Shown here piece after piece: positions 1 through 8,453 of a DNA stretch of 64,000 bases. Each line of letters begins with the position of its first letter. Positions within the stretch are counted from its first letter, which is position 1. The stretch comes from Deltaproteobacteria bacterium. Lineage in GTDB: Bacteria > Desulfobacterota > Binatia > Binatales > Binataceae. The stretch spans positions 154,739 through 218,738 of the forward strand of contig PLDK01000003.1 in the NCBI GenBank assembly GCA_003135135.1, written 5' to 3'. The translations under genes were made by a program, and so were the position numbers. The notes below the pieces were generated by a model. The model saw only the letters and a list, made by a program, of their open reading frames with translations. It searched no databases and was not told the origin of the DNA.

Positions 1-73
1 CCGCGCGACAACGGCGGGCGGCCTTAACGGTGGGTGCAGGGCTCAGCCCTGCCAGGGGCCACCCCTGCACCGC
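1..73. repeat. Copy A of dispersed intergenic hairpin repeat (truncated by window start)
   Basis: cgcgcgacaacggcgggcggccttaacggtgggtgcagggctcagccctgc matches copies near 4.0, 14.4 and 26.3 kb; internal hairpin gcagggctcagccctgc. Confidence 0.8.
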
Positions 74-550
74 TCAGCTTGCGCTCGAGGATTGCAGCTG
101 GATGTAGTTCTCGATTCCGATCTGCTTGATGAGGTCGAATTGCATCTCGATGAAATCGACGCTCTCCTCTTCCTCGTCCATGATTTCCTCGAGCATCTCC
201 CGCGTGACGTAATCTTTCACCGATTCACAGTGCGCGACTGCGGCGCGAAGATCACCAAGCGCCTTGAGCTCCAGCTTGAGATCGCACTCGAGCGCTTCCT
301 TGACGTTCTCGCCGATCAGCAACCGATCCAAATCCTGAAGATTGGGCAGACCCTCGAGAAACAGAATGCGCTCGATCATCCGGTCGGCGTGTTTCATCTC
401 GGTCATCGACTCGTCGCGCTCGTGCTTGGCGAGCTTGGCGACACCCCAATGCGCGAGCTGTTTTCCGTGCAGGAAATACTGATTGATCGCAGTCAGCTCG
501 TTGCGGAGCACGACGTTCAGAAACTGGAGTACCTGGGGGTCACCCTTCAT
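74..550 (-). CDS. bfr: Bacterioferritin
   Basis: 158 aa, MKGDPQVLQFLNVVLRNELTAINQYFLH...KLAKHERDESMTEMKHADRMIERILFLEG, typical bacterioferritin. Confidence 0.95.
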   Translation of the reverse strand: MKGDPQVLQFLNVVLRNELTAINQYFLHGKQLAHWGVAKLAKHERDESMTEMKHADRMIERILFLEGLPNLQDLDRLLIGENVKEALECDLKLELKALGDLRAAVAHCESVKDYVTREMLEEIMDEEEESVDFIEMQFDLIKQIGIENYIQLQSSSAS

Positions 551-642
551 GGAACCTTCTCCCGCAAGACGCGGCTGTGAATGATTTTAGTATAGGGGCA
601 AATCGGTCCCGGTAAAAAGTAGAAAGTGAAAAGCGAAATCGA

Positions 643-858
643 CTAGCCTTCGACGCCGCAGCTATCCTGGCGAGCTTCGCCCGAGACGGCCTTGGCGTCG
701 AGCATCTCGCGAATGCCCCGCACGCATTTGCCGCACTTGGGCTTGACGCCGAGCGCGCGGTAGAAAGCCGAAACTGAGCATCCCGCGGCGCCGCCTGAGG
801 CCGCGCGATGCGAGCGCGCCTGTCGGTCGGTGATAGCGTTGCAGATGCATAAGTACAT
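643..858 (-). CDS. bfd: Bacterioferritin-associated ferredoxin (Bfd-like, 2Fe-2S)
   Basis: MYLCICNAITDRQ...KPKCGKCVRGIREML; CxC and CxxC cysteine pattern; directly upstream of bfr on the same strand. Confidence 0.9.
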   Translation of the reverse strand: MYLCICNAITDRQARSHRAASGGAAGCSVSAFYRALGVKPKCGKCVRGIREMLDAKAVSGEARQDSCGVEG

Positions 859-874
859 TCGCGGTCATCCTCTC

Positions 875-893
875 GATAATGAGAATGATTATC
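875..893. promoter_or_regulatory. Putative Fur box in front of bfd-bfr
   Basis: GATAATGAGAATGATTATC matches 17/19 of the GATAATGATAATCATTATC consensus, 16 bp upstream of the bfd ATG. Confidence 0.85.
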
Positions 894-1026
894 AATTTCT
901 CGCGACCCCTGCAAGCCCTCCCCGACATCTATCCAAATCGTCCCCGAATTTACTGGATTTTCTCGCGCCCCCCGGAGATTACGTCCCCGAGCCGGGATCA
1001 AGACTCCCGCGCAACCTCACGCGCTT

Positions 1027-1578
1027 CTATCCAAGATAGGTTTGCTTGAGAAAATCCAAAGTCTTGTGGAACCGCTCGTGCCCGCCTGCTCCGATCTGCT
1101 CGATTTCCAGCCGCTCGAAGTCCTCCAGCAGCCGCTGCTGTCTGTCGGCCGACAGGTGCGCCTCGACCATCGGAAAGAGGACATTGTTTTCCTTGGAGAT
1201 GTGGGCAGTCATAAACACGGTGTAGTCTCGGGCGCTCCTAATCACCGCGCCCGCGGCCGCGGGATCGCCCGCGCGGTGTTTTTGCCACGCAGCGACCAGT
1301 TGCCGGAGGAGGATGCGGGAGCGCTCATGCTCGTGCATCACGTCGAGCATCCGGTCGGCGTGGGGGATGCCGGCTGCTTCGAGGACGGGAAACAGAAATT
1401 CCTCCTCCTTGCCATGGTGGCATTGGTCGCCGAAGACCTGGATGAACTCCAGCACTTGGCCGAAATGCTCCGGATTGACCTCCTCCTTGAAGACAAGCCG
1501 CTGGCATAATTTATCGAGAATCGCGAGGATCAGTGTTATCGCTTCGTGCTCGTGGCGCAGTTGCTCGGTCGCGGTCAT
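1027..1578 (-). CDS. Hemerythrin-like domain protein
   Basis: 183 aa with HEHEAI, HHGKEEEFLFP, HEHERSR and HISKENNVLFPM motifs. Confidence 0.9.
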   Translation of the reverse strand: MTATEQLRHEHEAITLILAILDKLCQRLVFKEEVNPEHFGQVLEFIQVFGDQCHHGKEEEFLFPVLEAAGIPHADRMLDVMHEHERSRILLRQLVAAWQKHRAGDPAAAGAVIRSARDYTVFMTAHISKENNVLFPMVEAHLSADRQQRLLEDFERLEIEQIGAGGHERFHKTLDFLKQTYLG

Positions 1579-1858
1579 GTGCGTTCCCTCTGTCTGGGCG
1601 ATGCAGCTGGAAGTCGTCTCAACCGGATATTTCCATTTTGAATCCTGATTCAGACTCCCACTAACGCCAAGCGGCTTGCAAACGCGCCGCGCCTCCGGCG
1701 CATAACTGGCCCGTTGCGATACCCTGCAAAGCCTTTGAACTCAAACCCCGGCTCAAACTTCGCATTTGCAGCCCGCATGTCTTGATACCAGTCTGCCTCG
1801 GTGTCCAAAGTGTAATCTCAGATTGAAGGGGTTGCTAACAAACTTTTTGGAGAGAAAC

Positions 1859-3004
1859 ATGGGGAAAAAATTATTCGCAGAAGTCGCTGGACACTTCCGC
1901 GTGGTCGGTCTCAGTGTCGCCATTGCGCTTTGCGGCCCTTCCTCCCTCGCCCTGGCCAATGGAACGCCACCCCCTGAAAGCGTTGCGACCGATCAGACCA
2001 GTGCCCAGGAGGTTGTCGCATACCCTCAGCCGCCTGCGGACTTGAGTCCGCTTTCGGCATCGGACGCGGACCTCGGGCAATACGGATTTCCGCCCCGCCC
2101 CGATGCTCAGAGCGCGCCTGACGAGTACGCCCATTGGAAAAAGCTGGTCTCGGTGCCGCGCGTCGCAAATCCGAAGTTACAGCAAACGACAATCTACAAC
2201 GGTCCCGTTCAAGGTCTGTCGGTCGGCCAAACCCTTCATAATGGCGCCGCTTCCGCGCTCAGCTATAACTGGAGCGGCTATGCCGTGACCGCAGGTAAGG
2301 GCACGTTCAAGAAAAATCTGAGCGCCATTTATGCTGAATGGGTTGTGCCAGTCGCCCAGCAAGCCTTTGGCGTTTGCAATGGCATTACGGATTACTCTTC
2401 GCAATGGATCGGTTTCGACGGCTTTAATTCCGGCGATGTCCTACAGGCCGGCACCGAGGTGGACGCGTACTGCTCCGGTGGTACACCAAGCACCTATTAC
2501 TCAGCCTGGATCGAATGGTTCCCAAACGACGAGACCAGGGTAAGCGCTCCAGCCGTCGAACCCGGCGACCTGATGGGCGAGAAGGTTTGGTACACCACCG
2601 CGTCGCCTAACGGAAACGCCTACATCGCCAACTTCACACTTAATCAATCCGATTCGTACGCGTTTAGCCTACCGACGGGCGCCACCTACGTCGGCAATTC
2701 CGCGGAGTGGGTGGTGGAACGGCCGAGTATAGGTGGCCCAGGCTTCACGGATTTGACCAACTATGCGGCCGACCCGTTCAATGTTGACTATGCTACCAGT
2801 GCAAAAAGTAAGTTCTATCCCGGCAAGAGCCCCGGTGGCACAAAAAGGTATGCCATAACCATGGTATGCGATGACACCACGGCAGGGAGCTGGACACCGG
2901 GTTCGGAGTGCTTGTCGACAACGGCAATATCCATTCCTGAGCTCTACGGCGTGGGCACTCCGTGGTTTTATGATGCGGGACCGGCTTACGGCTCCGGCTT
3001 ATAG
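1859..3004 (+). CDS. Secreted G1-family (glutamic, eqolisin-like) peptidase
   Basis: Signal peptide; SYNWSGYAV, AEWVVP, SQWIGFDG, YYSAWIEWFP and AEWVVERPS motifs, including the conserved Q and E. Start chosen at ATG 1859 with upstream ggagag. Confidence 0.85.
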   Translation: MGKKLFAEVAGHFRVVGLSVAIALCGPSSLALANGTPPPESVATDQTSAQEVVAYPQPPADLSPLSASDADLGQYGFPPRPDAQSAPDEYAHWKKLVSVPRVANPKLQQTTIYNGPVQGLSVGQTLHNGAASALSYNWSGYAVTAGKGTFKKNLSAIYAEWVVPVAQQAFGVCNGITDYSSQWIGFDGFNSGDVLQAGTEVDAYCSGGTPSTYYSAWIEWFPNDETRVSAPAVEPGDLMGEKVWYTTASPNGNAYIANFTLNQSDSYAFSLPTGATYVGNSAEWVVERPSIGGPGFTDLTNYAADPFNVDYATSAKSKFYPGKSPGGTKRYAITMVCDDTTAGSWTPGSECLSTTAISIPELYGVGTPWFYDAGPAYGSGL

Positions 3005-3160
3005 CAGCGCTTTTTCAGAACCGTCACGCTGAATAACACCAGGGCCGGGTTCAACCGGCGAAAGCGCCGACGCTGCGGCTGATTATGGGCGGGAAGAAGG
3101 GCAAGCCGTGATGCGAGAAGGTCACCAGCGAGCTTGTTCAACTAGAGTGTCCATTTTCTC

Positions 3161-3769
3161 TTACGGACCATTGTCATCTTGTTCGGCTTCCTCTGCCTTA
3201 ACGTACGTAAGAGCCCTCTCCAATCGTCGATTCAACGTGGTTATAGCCAATCGGAACGGCTCGGAATGGCGCCGACGAATTGGAATCTGCAAGGCCGTAA
3301 ATTCTTCTTGGTCGCGATACCGCTTCTGTGTTTTTAGCGCGATGAGTTCTTGCCAAAAACTATTCCACACTCTCACAAGTTCACGGTAGGCAGCGAGCAC
3401 GCTGCCCATCTCGGTTTCCAGACTAATTAGTATTTCGTCCGGTACCGCCCAGCCGCTAGATTCCGCTCGCGGAACACGGTGAAACGTCGGCAACGCACTA
3501 TTGTTAACTGCCCTCACGTATCGCGACTGAATCCAGGTCCAAATCGAAATCAGGGCACACGCGCCGACCGCTCCCGCGCAAAGTAGAACAATTTCTTGCT
3601 TGTGCTTGGCGTCAGACCCATAGGCGATTGCGCCACCCACAAGCGCAAGTACGGCAGTCACGACCGCCTTCCCACGCGCGGTCCACAAGAATGCACCCGC
3701 TTTTGTGTATAGAGTTTGCAAAACCCAGTCCTTAAAACTGTCCCATGCAGTCCAGCCGTCGTCCGACAT
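3161..3769 (-). CDS. Orphan membrane protein (two predicted TM segments, charged C-terminal helix)
   Basis: MSDDGWTAWDSFKDWV...; hydrophobic AVVTAVLALVGGAIAYG and IVLLCAGAVGACALISIWTWI; lower GC than neighbours. Confidence 0.6.
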   Translation of the reverse strand: MSDDGWTAWDSFKDWVLQTLYTKAGAFLWTARGKAVVTAVLALVGGAIAYGSDAKHKQEIVLLCAGAVGACALISIWTWIQSRYVRAVNNSALPTFHRVPRAESSGWAVPDEILISLETEMGSVLAAYRELVRVWNSFWQELIALKTQKRYRDQEEFTALQIPIRRRHSEPFRLAITTLNRRLERALTYVKAEEAEQDDNGP

Positions 3770-3926
3770 GAAAGCCCCCTGACGGCGAGATTTCCTCTCC
3801 GCCGTAAAGGGACAGGGTAATGCGCTTGACGGCAACCCGCCAACGCCGGAAACTGGCCAAGATTCGTAATGCTTTCAGCGAGTGGCTGGTTTTGGCGCGT
3901 AGAGTGGCCGGAACCGGCCAGCGCCC

Positions 3927-4141
3927 GGCAGCGCAGAATTAAGCCGCTGGCAGGGGTCGCGGCCTTAATACTGGGTGCAGGGCTCAGCCCTGCGGTGCAG
4001 GGGTCACCCCTGGCCGTGGCGACGGCAGCGCAGTATTAAGCCGTCGGCAGTGGCCGCGCGCGACAACGGAGCGCGGCCTTAACGGTGGGTGCAGGGGTCA
4101 CCCCCTGCGGGTGCAGGGGTCACCCCTGCGGCCACCCCTGC
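3927..4141. repeat. Tandem pair (B1, B2) of dispersed intergenic hairpin repeat
   Basis: ggcagcgcagaattaagccg... (3927) and ggcagcgcagtattaagccg... (4024), each followed by (c)cttaa...gggtgcagggg hairpins; abuts the stop codon of the DHH gene. Confidence 0.85.
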
Positions 4142-5125
4142 TCAGGCCGGCTGGTTCTCGAGCTGATCGCCCAGAATTTCCGACAGCCGCTCGGCCGGAA
4201 GACGGCGCAAATCGGGAAGCGCGAAGCCCGACGCCGCGACATGACCGCCGCCGCCATAGTGTTGCGCGAGGATTGACAAATCAACCTCGCAGTCGGAGCT
4301 GCGCCGCAGGCTGACGCCCTGGCTTCGCAGATCGAACAGCGCAATGACTGTGCGAGTCTGTCCCTTGTAGAGATGTGCCGCGACTTCGCTACTGTAGCCG
4401 AAGCAGCACGCCGTCCGCACCGTGATTCCGTTGTCGAGCTTGCGATCGACCATCGTCGCGTGCGCCAATTCGACGCTGCGGCGCATCGCATCCTGACCCG
4501 ACTCGAACGCGGCGCGCAGCTTGCGGCTCATCCGCGGCTCGCGCAGTTTCAGGATTTCGCGATACGACGAAGCTCCGCCGAGCGTCTGCACGGCGAGCGC
4601 CCAGTCCGAAGACTCGGGAATCTTGTGGATCCAGCGATCGTGATCGTCGGCTATCATCACAAAGGGCTGGAAAGCCTCGAACTCGGCGCGCTGACGATCG
4701 GGAAGGTCGCGCCCCATTCGTTTGAGAAAATTGAACGTCAGGCGCGCCGCCGAATATTGTTCGCTGAGAACTTTGCCGGCGAACGCCACCTTGAACTCGG
4801 GGGCATCGGCGCGGGAGACTGCGGTGCGATGATGATCGATCCAGTAAACCTTGGCCCCCCGTTCACTCAACTCCGCCAGATGCGCGCCGGTCGCCACTGA
4901 GTTCCAGGACAGATCGGTGATCCAGATTTCGTCTTCGTTGCCGGCGTCGTCGGACTTGAGCGTCAGATCGTGGATAACGCGGTCGGCGTCGTTGTTGCCG
5001 GCAAGCGTCGTGAAGACTTTATGGCCATCGTAAAAGCGCGCCACCGCGGCCGCCGCCATCACACCGTCGAGGCATGACGGACCGTGGCTGACGACCTGAA
5101 TCGTGCGGGAAGTTTTTCCGGGCAT
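4142..5125 (-). CDS. DHH-family phosphoesterase
   Basis: MPGKTSRTIQVVSHGPSCLDGVMAAAAVARF; WIDHHRTA motif; C-terminal YGGGGHVAASGFALP (DHHA1-like). Confidence 0.88.
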   Translation of the reverse strand: MPGKTSRTIQVVSHGPSCLDGVMAAAAVARFYDGHKVFTTLAGNNDADRVIHDLTLKSDDAGNEDEIWITDLSWNSVATGAHLAELSERGAKVYWIDHHRTAVSRADAPEFKVAFAGKVLSEQYSAARLTFNFLKRMGRDLPDRQRAEFEAFQPFVMIADDHDRWIHKIPESSDWALAVQTLGGASSYREILKLREPRMSRKLRAAFESGQDAMRRSVELAHATMVDRKLDNGITVRTACCFGYSSEVAAHLYKGQTRTVIALFDLRSQGVSLRRSSDCEVDLSILAQHYGGGGHVAASGFALPDLRRLPAERLSEILGDQLENQPA

Positions 5126-5175
5126 AAGGAAACGATTGTAGAGTATTCGGCGCTCGCGAGCGAAACGGTGAAAAG

Positions 5176-5733
5176 GTGAAACATCGCCGCGGCGGCGATG
5201 CCGCGATTCTCGCGCAGATACCCAACGGCCTGAGCGCGCTGCGGTTCGCGCTGGCCGCAATCTGGATCGAGCTGGCCGCCCGTGGGCATCAGGGGCGGCT
5301 GGCTTTTGCGATAGTCGCGATAGTTGCCGCGGGCAGCGATTTCATCGACGGGCGAATCGCGCGGCGCCTCGGCGTCGTGAGCGGCAGCGGGCGATGGCTC
5401 GACGCAATTGCCGATGTGACGTTCGTGCTGGCGGCGCTTTTATCCGAGGCGGCGGCCGGCGCGATTCCTTTTTACATTCCGATCCTCATCGCGCTTTCGT
5501 TCAGCCAGTACGCGATCGATTCGGTCGTGCTCGGAGGGCGCGCGGCGCGTCCGGTAGGGAGCCGGCTCGGTCATTGGGGCGGGATCATCAACTACGCGCT
5601 CGTGATCGCGCTTGCGATTGCGCCGCCGCCGGCGCTTGCCGGTGCTGTCGTGCGCGGCCTCGCGCCGCTCGTCGGACTGTTCTACGTCGCCGCTATCTCA
5701 GAGCGCGCGTGGCTCTTCTACCGCGCCCGCTGA
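5176..5733 (+). CDS. CDP-alcohol phosphatidyltransferase family protein
   Basis: DGRIARRLGVVSGSGRWLDAIAD fits DG(x2)AR(x8)G(x3)D(x3)D exactly; multiple TM segments. Confidence 0.88.
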   Translation: MKHRRGGDAAILAQIPNGLSALRFALAAIWIELAARGHQGRLAFAIVAIVAAGSDFIDGRIARRLGVVSGSGRWLDAIADVTFVLAALLSEAAAGAIPFYIPILIALSFSQYAIDSVVLGGRAARPVGSRLGHWGGIINYALVIALAIAPPPALAGAVVRGLAPLVGLFYVAAISERAWLFYRAR

Positions 5734-5823
5734 CGCTGTAAGATTTCTTATGTAGCGCAGATTGGCGTAAAAGCGGAACTTATCGCAGGTACAGTTCTTG
5801 CTGGATCCCAAGGGGGATAAGCC

Positions 5824-6270
5824 ATGAAACTTCAAGCGCACTTACCCATAGTCAGTATCGGACCGCGGGATTGGCACGCGGCGATGATAGCATTGGTTTC
5901 GCTTCTCGGAGCGGTAGTGCTCTTGGCGGCGTTACAATCGGGCGTCTTATCCAACAATCTGTTGTTTTCGCCGCTGCAAATGTCGCCGATAATTAGCGTT
6001 CCACATCGCGTTTCGCTCGATCTTCACTTATCGAACCCTCCGATCGGCCCGTGGGAACGGTTTTCAGTTGCATACCCGCTACCGGCAAACGTCGCTTCAT
6101 CGCAACGATTCTCAATTGCCATGGACTCTCGGGCCGTATTCGAGGTCTTCGGTGAAGCGGCGCTCCGCAACATGTTGGCCGAAAAGGGACCAGTACCCCA
6201 GCTCAAACCGCGCAGCGATCGTCTGATCCTGATGCTGATGTTGCTCGGGCTTAATACGCGCCGCAGCTAA
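5824..6270 (+). CDS. Hypothetical protein with N-terminal TM segment
   Basis: 148 aa; ATG shortly after aaggggg; no recognised domain; low GC. Confidence 0.45.
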   Translation: MKLQAHLPIVSIGPRDWHAAMIALVSLLGAVVLLAALQSGVLSNNLLFSPLQMSPIISVPHRVSLDLHLSNPPIGPWERFSVAYPLPANVASSQRFSIAMDSRAVFEVFGEAALRNMLAEKGPVPQLKPRSDRLILMLMLLGLNTRRS

Positions 6271-6388
6271 GTCTACTTTTGATTGGCGGGGAATTTGGGG
6301 AGTAGGCCACTGCTCTACCCGGGTTGCCTTCATGCCTCTTCGGTAACGCTATCTTTTGTGTCCTATCGCATCATGTGTGTGCCCAATG

Positions 6389-6496
6389 GAACCATGCGCC
6401 GAGCTCGATGCCTGGTTTACCGAAGGCTTCGATAGCGCCGACCTGAAAGACGCCAAGCCGCTGCTCAACAGCGCGGGCGCTCAATGCTTGCCGTAG
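6389..6496 (+). pseudogene. Decayed C-terminal remnant resembling the tail of large cyclase/AAA-type regulators
   Basis: Frame reads EPCAELDAWFTEGFDSADLKDAKPLLNSAGAQCLP*, resembling the xxWFTEGFDTADLKDAKxLL tail of adenylate-cyclase/ATPase proteins; no N-terminal part upstream. Confidence 0.55.
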
Positions 6497-7227
6497 TCGA
6501 GCGCGACGCCTTTGCGCTGCGCGAGGATGTACGCTTCGAGCGCGCGCAGTCTCGTATCGTTGGGATCGAGCGCCTTGCCCTTCAGTGGATTCTCGATGCA
6601 CCAATCGATCATGTCGCGCAGCAGCGCCACCCGCTGTAGCTGGACCTGGTATTTCGGATAAGTCTCAGGATGCGTATTCGCCGCGTTCGGATGGCACATG
6701 TCGCAGCTCACGCCAATCGTGCCGCCCAGCGCAGCGCCATCGTGGAAGAGCTGGTTCCCTTGCTCGACGAAGTTGTCGGTTTCGCTCTTCCAAACCTTGT
6801 AATCGCGATCGGTGAAGCTCGCGTAGGTGTCGCCCTGCTGCGTTCCCTTCGATTGCGGCTTGACGGCTGTTGCCCTGGAGGCAGACGGAGCCGGCCGCGG
6901 CTGAGACGACTGCTCTGTCTGATGCTCTTGCTGCGCCATCTCCCATTTCTCGTTCGGATGCTCGCGCCGCCATTGCCCCATCAACTGGCGTGCGACCTCG
7001 ACCGCCTGCGCATGAGGCATCGACTCGCCCGGCTTGAGGCCTTTCACTTCCACGCCGGTCTTGCCGTCGCAGAGCATCACGACCGTGCCGCCGCTTTTCG
7101 AATCCGGCACCTGATGGACAGGCAGTGGCGGCTCTTGTTGCGCGCGAAGCCGCGGCGCGTACGCCACGGCCGCAAATATCGCGGCGCATCCGGCGGCGGT
7201 TGCCAATGCGATCGATCGTCGGGTCAT
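6481..7227 (-). CDS. Periplasmic c-type cytochrome (single CxxCH; SoxA-like C-terminus)
   Basis: Signal peptide; GVSCDMCHPNAANTHPETYPKYQVQLQRVALLRDMIDWCIENPLKGKAL. Confidence 0.75.
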   Translation of the reverse strand: MTRRSIALATAAGCAAIFAAVAYAPRLRAQQEPPLPVHQVPDSKSGGTVVMLCDGKTGVEVKGLKPGESMPHAQAVEVARQLMGQWRREHPNEKWEMAQQEHQTEQSSQPRPAPSASRATAVKPQSKGTQQGDTYASFTDRDYKVWKSETDNFVEQGNQLFHDGAALGGTIGVSCDMCHPNAANTHPETYPKYQVQLQRVALLRDMIDWCIENPLKGKALDPNDTRLRALEAYILAQRKGVALDYGKH

Positions 7228-7258
7228 ATTCGCCTCGAGGAAGCTTTTTCCCCCACCC

Positions 7259-8407
7259 TCAGTAGCTCGCGAACTGTGGCGCGGGCGGCCGCGCGATCTT
7301 GCCGTGCGAAACCAGGTAATCGGCCTTCACCGTGACCGGGTTGCGATCCCACAGGCTGTAAATCTTGTCCGCCAGTCCGTCGGCGCGCACATTTATCCGG
7401 CCGTCGCCCAGTCCGTCGAACTGATCGAACGGATCCGTCCGGCTCATCTGAATAGTCAACGGCGGCAGCCCGGTCGGAGCGTACGGCCACGGCCACGCCG
7501 TCGAGAGCAGCCCGTAAAAACTGATGTTCCCGATCTGGTTGTAGAGCATCTGATGGGTATGGCCATGGATCACCGTCACGTGATCGTACGGCTTCAGAAT
7601 CGCCTGCACCTGCTCGGCGTCATCGGTCCAGAAATTCCAGTTGCGGTAGTATTTGTAGAGCGGCGAATGCGAGAAGACCAGCAACGCAGTGGTGTGCGGC
7701 ACTTTGGCGAGGTCGGCGGCGAGCCACTTGCGCTCGTCGTCGCCGACTTCGAAGCGTGACTGTACCCCGTTGTCGAGTCCCGCGACTGTGTGCATCCGCT
7801 GCTCCGGCGTCATTTTGCGCGCCGTCCAGAAATCCTTCTCGTGCACGCTCATCAGCACCACGACGTGCACGCCCTTCCAGTCAAATGAATAGTTGGGCGG
7901 TCCGAACATCCCCTGCCACGCGTCGCCCAGGTCGTAGAACCAGTCGTGCTCGCCGACCATCATTTTCACCGGCGCCTTCAGCTCGGCGAGAATCTGCCTG
8001 CCGAGTTCGAGCTCCTCGTGCCGCCCGAGCTGAGCCAGGTCCCCGCCGAACAGCACGAAGTCGGGCTGCGGATCGAGCGCGTTCACGTCATCGACCGCTT
8101 TGACTGCCGCGCGCACGAAACGCTGGTTGAGCGTGCGCTGATAGAGATGCGTGTCCGAGACGTAGGCGAAGGTGAACGGCGGCTTGCCCGCCATCCCGGC
8201 GGCGCTGGCGGTCTTGTCGGGCGCGGCGTTGGCGACTTCGATGAGCTGGAACGAATGCGGCGGCATCAGGCTCTTCGCCATCACCGCCCCGGTCGTCGCG
8301 GCCAGCACTTTCAGAAATGTCCGCCGGTCCAGACCGCGCAATCCGCGCAGCGCCGCCTCGCGATCTTCCATGTATTTGGTTTCGACGCTTTTATGCCGAG
8401 CCGCCAT
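7259..8407 (-). CDS. TAT-exported metallophosphoesterase
   Basis: DRRTFLKVLAATTGAVMAKSL twin-arginine signal; YVSDTHL, GGDLAQ, GEHDW and IHGHTHQ metallophosphatase motifs. Confidence 0.88.
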   Translation of the reverse strand: MAARHKSVETKYMEDREAALRGLRGLDRRTFLKVLAATTGAVMAKSLMPPHSFQLIEVANAAPDKTASAAGMAGKPPFTFAYVSDTHLYQRTLNQRFVRAAVKAVDDVNALDPQPDFVLFGGDLAQLGRHEELELGRQILAELKAPVKMMVGEHDWFYDLGDAWQGMFGPPNYSFDWKGVHVVVLMSVHEKDFWTARKMTPEQRMHTVAGLDNGVQSRFEVGDDERKWLAADLAKVPHTTALLVFSHSPLYKYYRNWNFWTDDAEQVQAILKPYDHVTVIHGHTHQMLYNQIGNISFYGLLSTAWPWPYAPTGLPPLTIQMSRTDPFDQFDGLGDGRINVRADGLADKIYSLWDRNPVTVKADYLVSHGKIARPPAPQFASY

Positions 8408-8453
8408 CGCGCGCCTGCCTCTGATTTTTCGTCAGGTTAATTCTTTCATCAGG

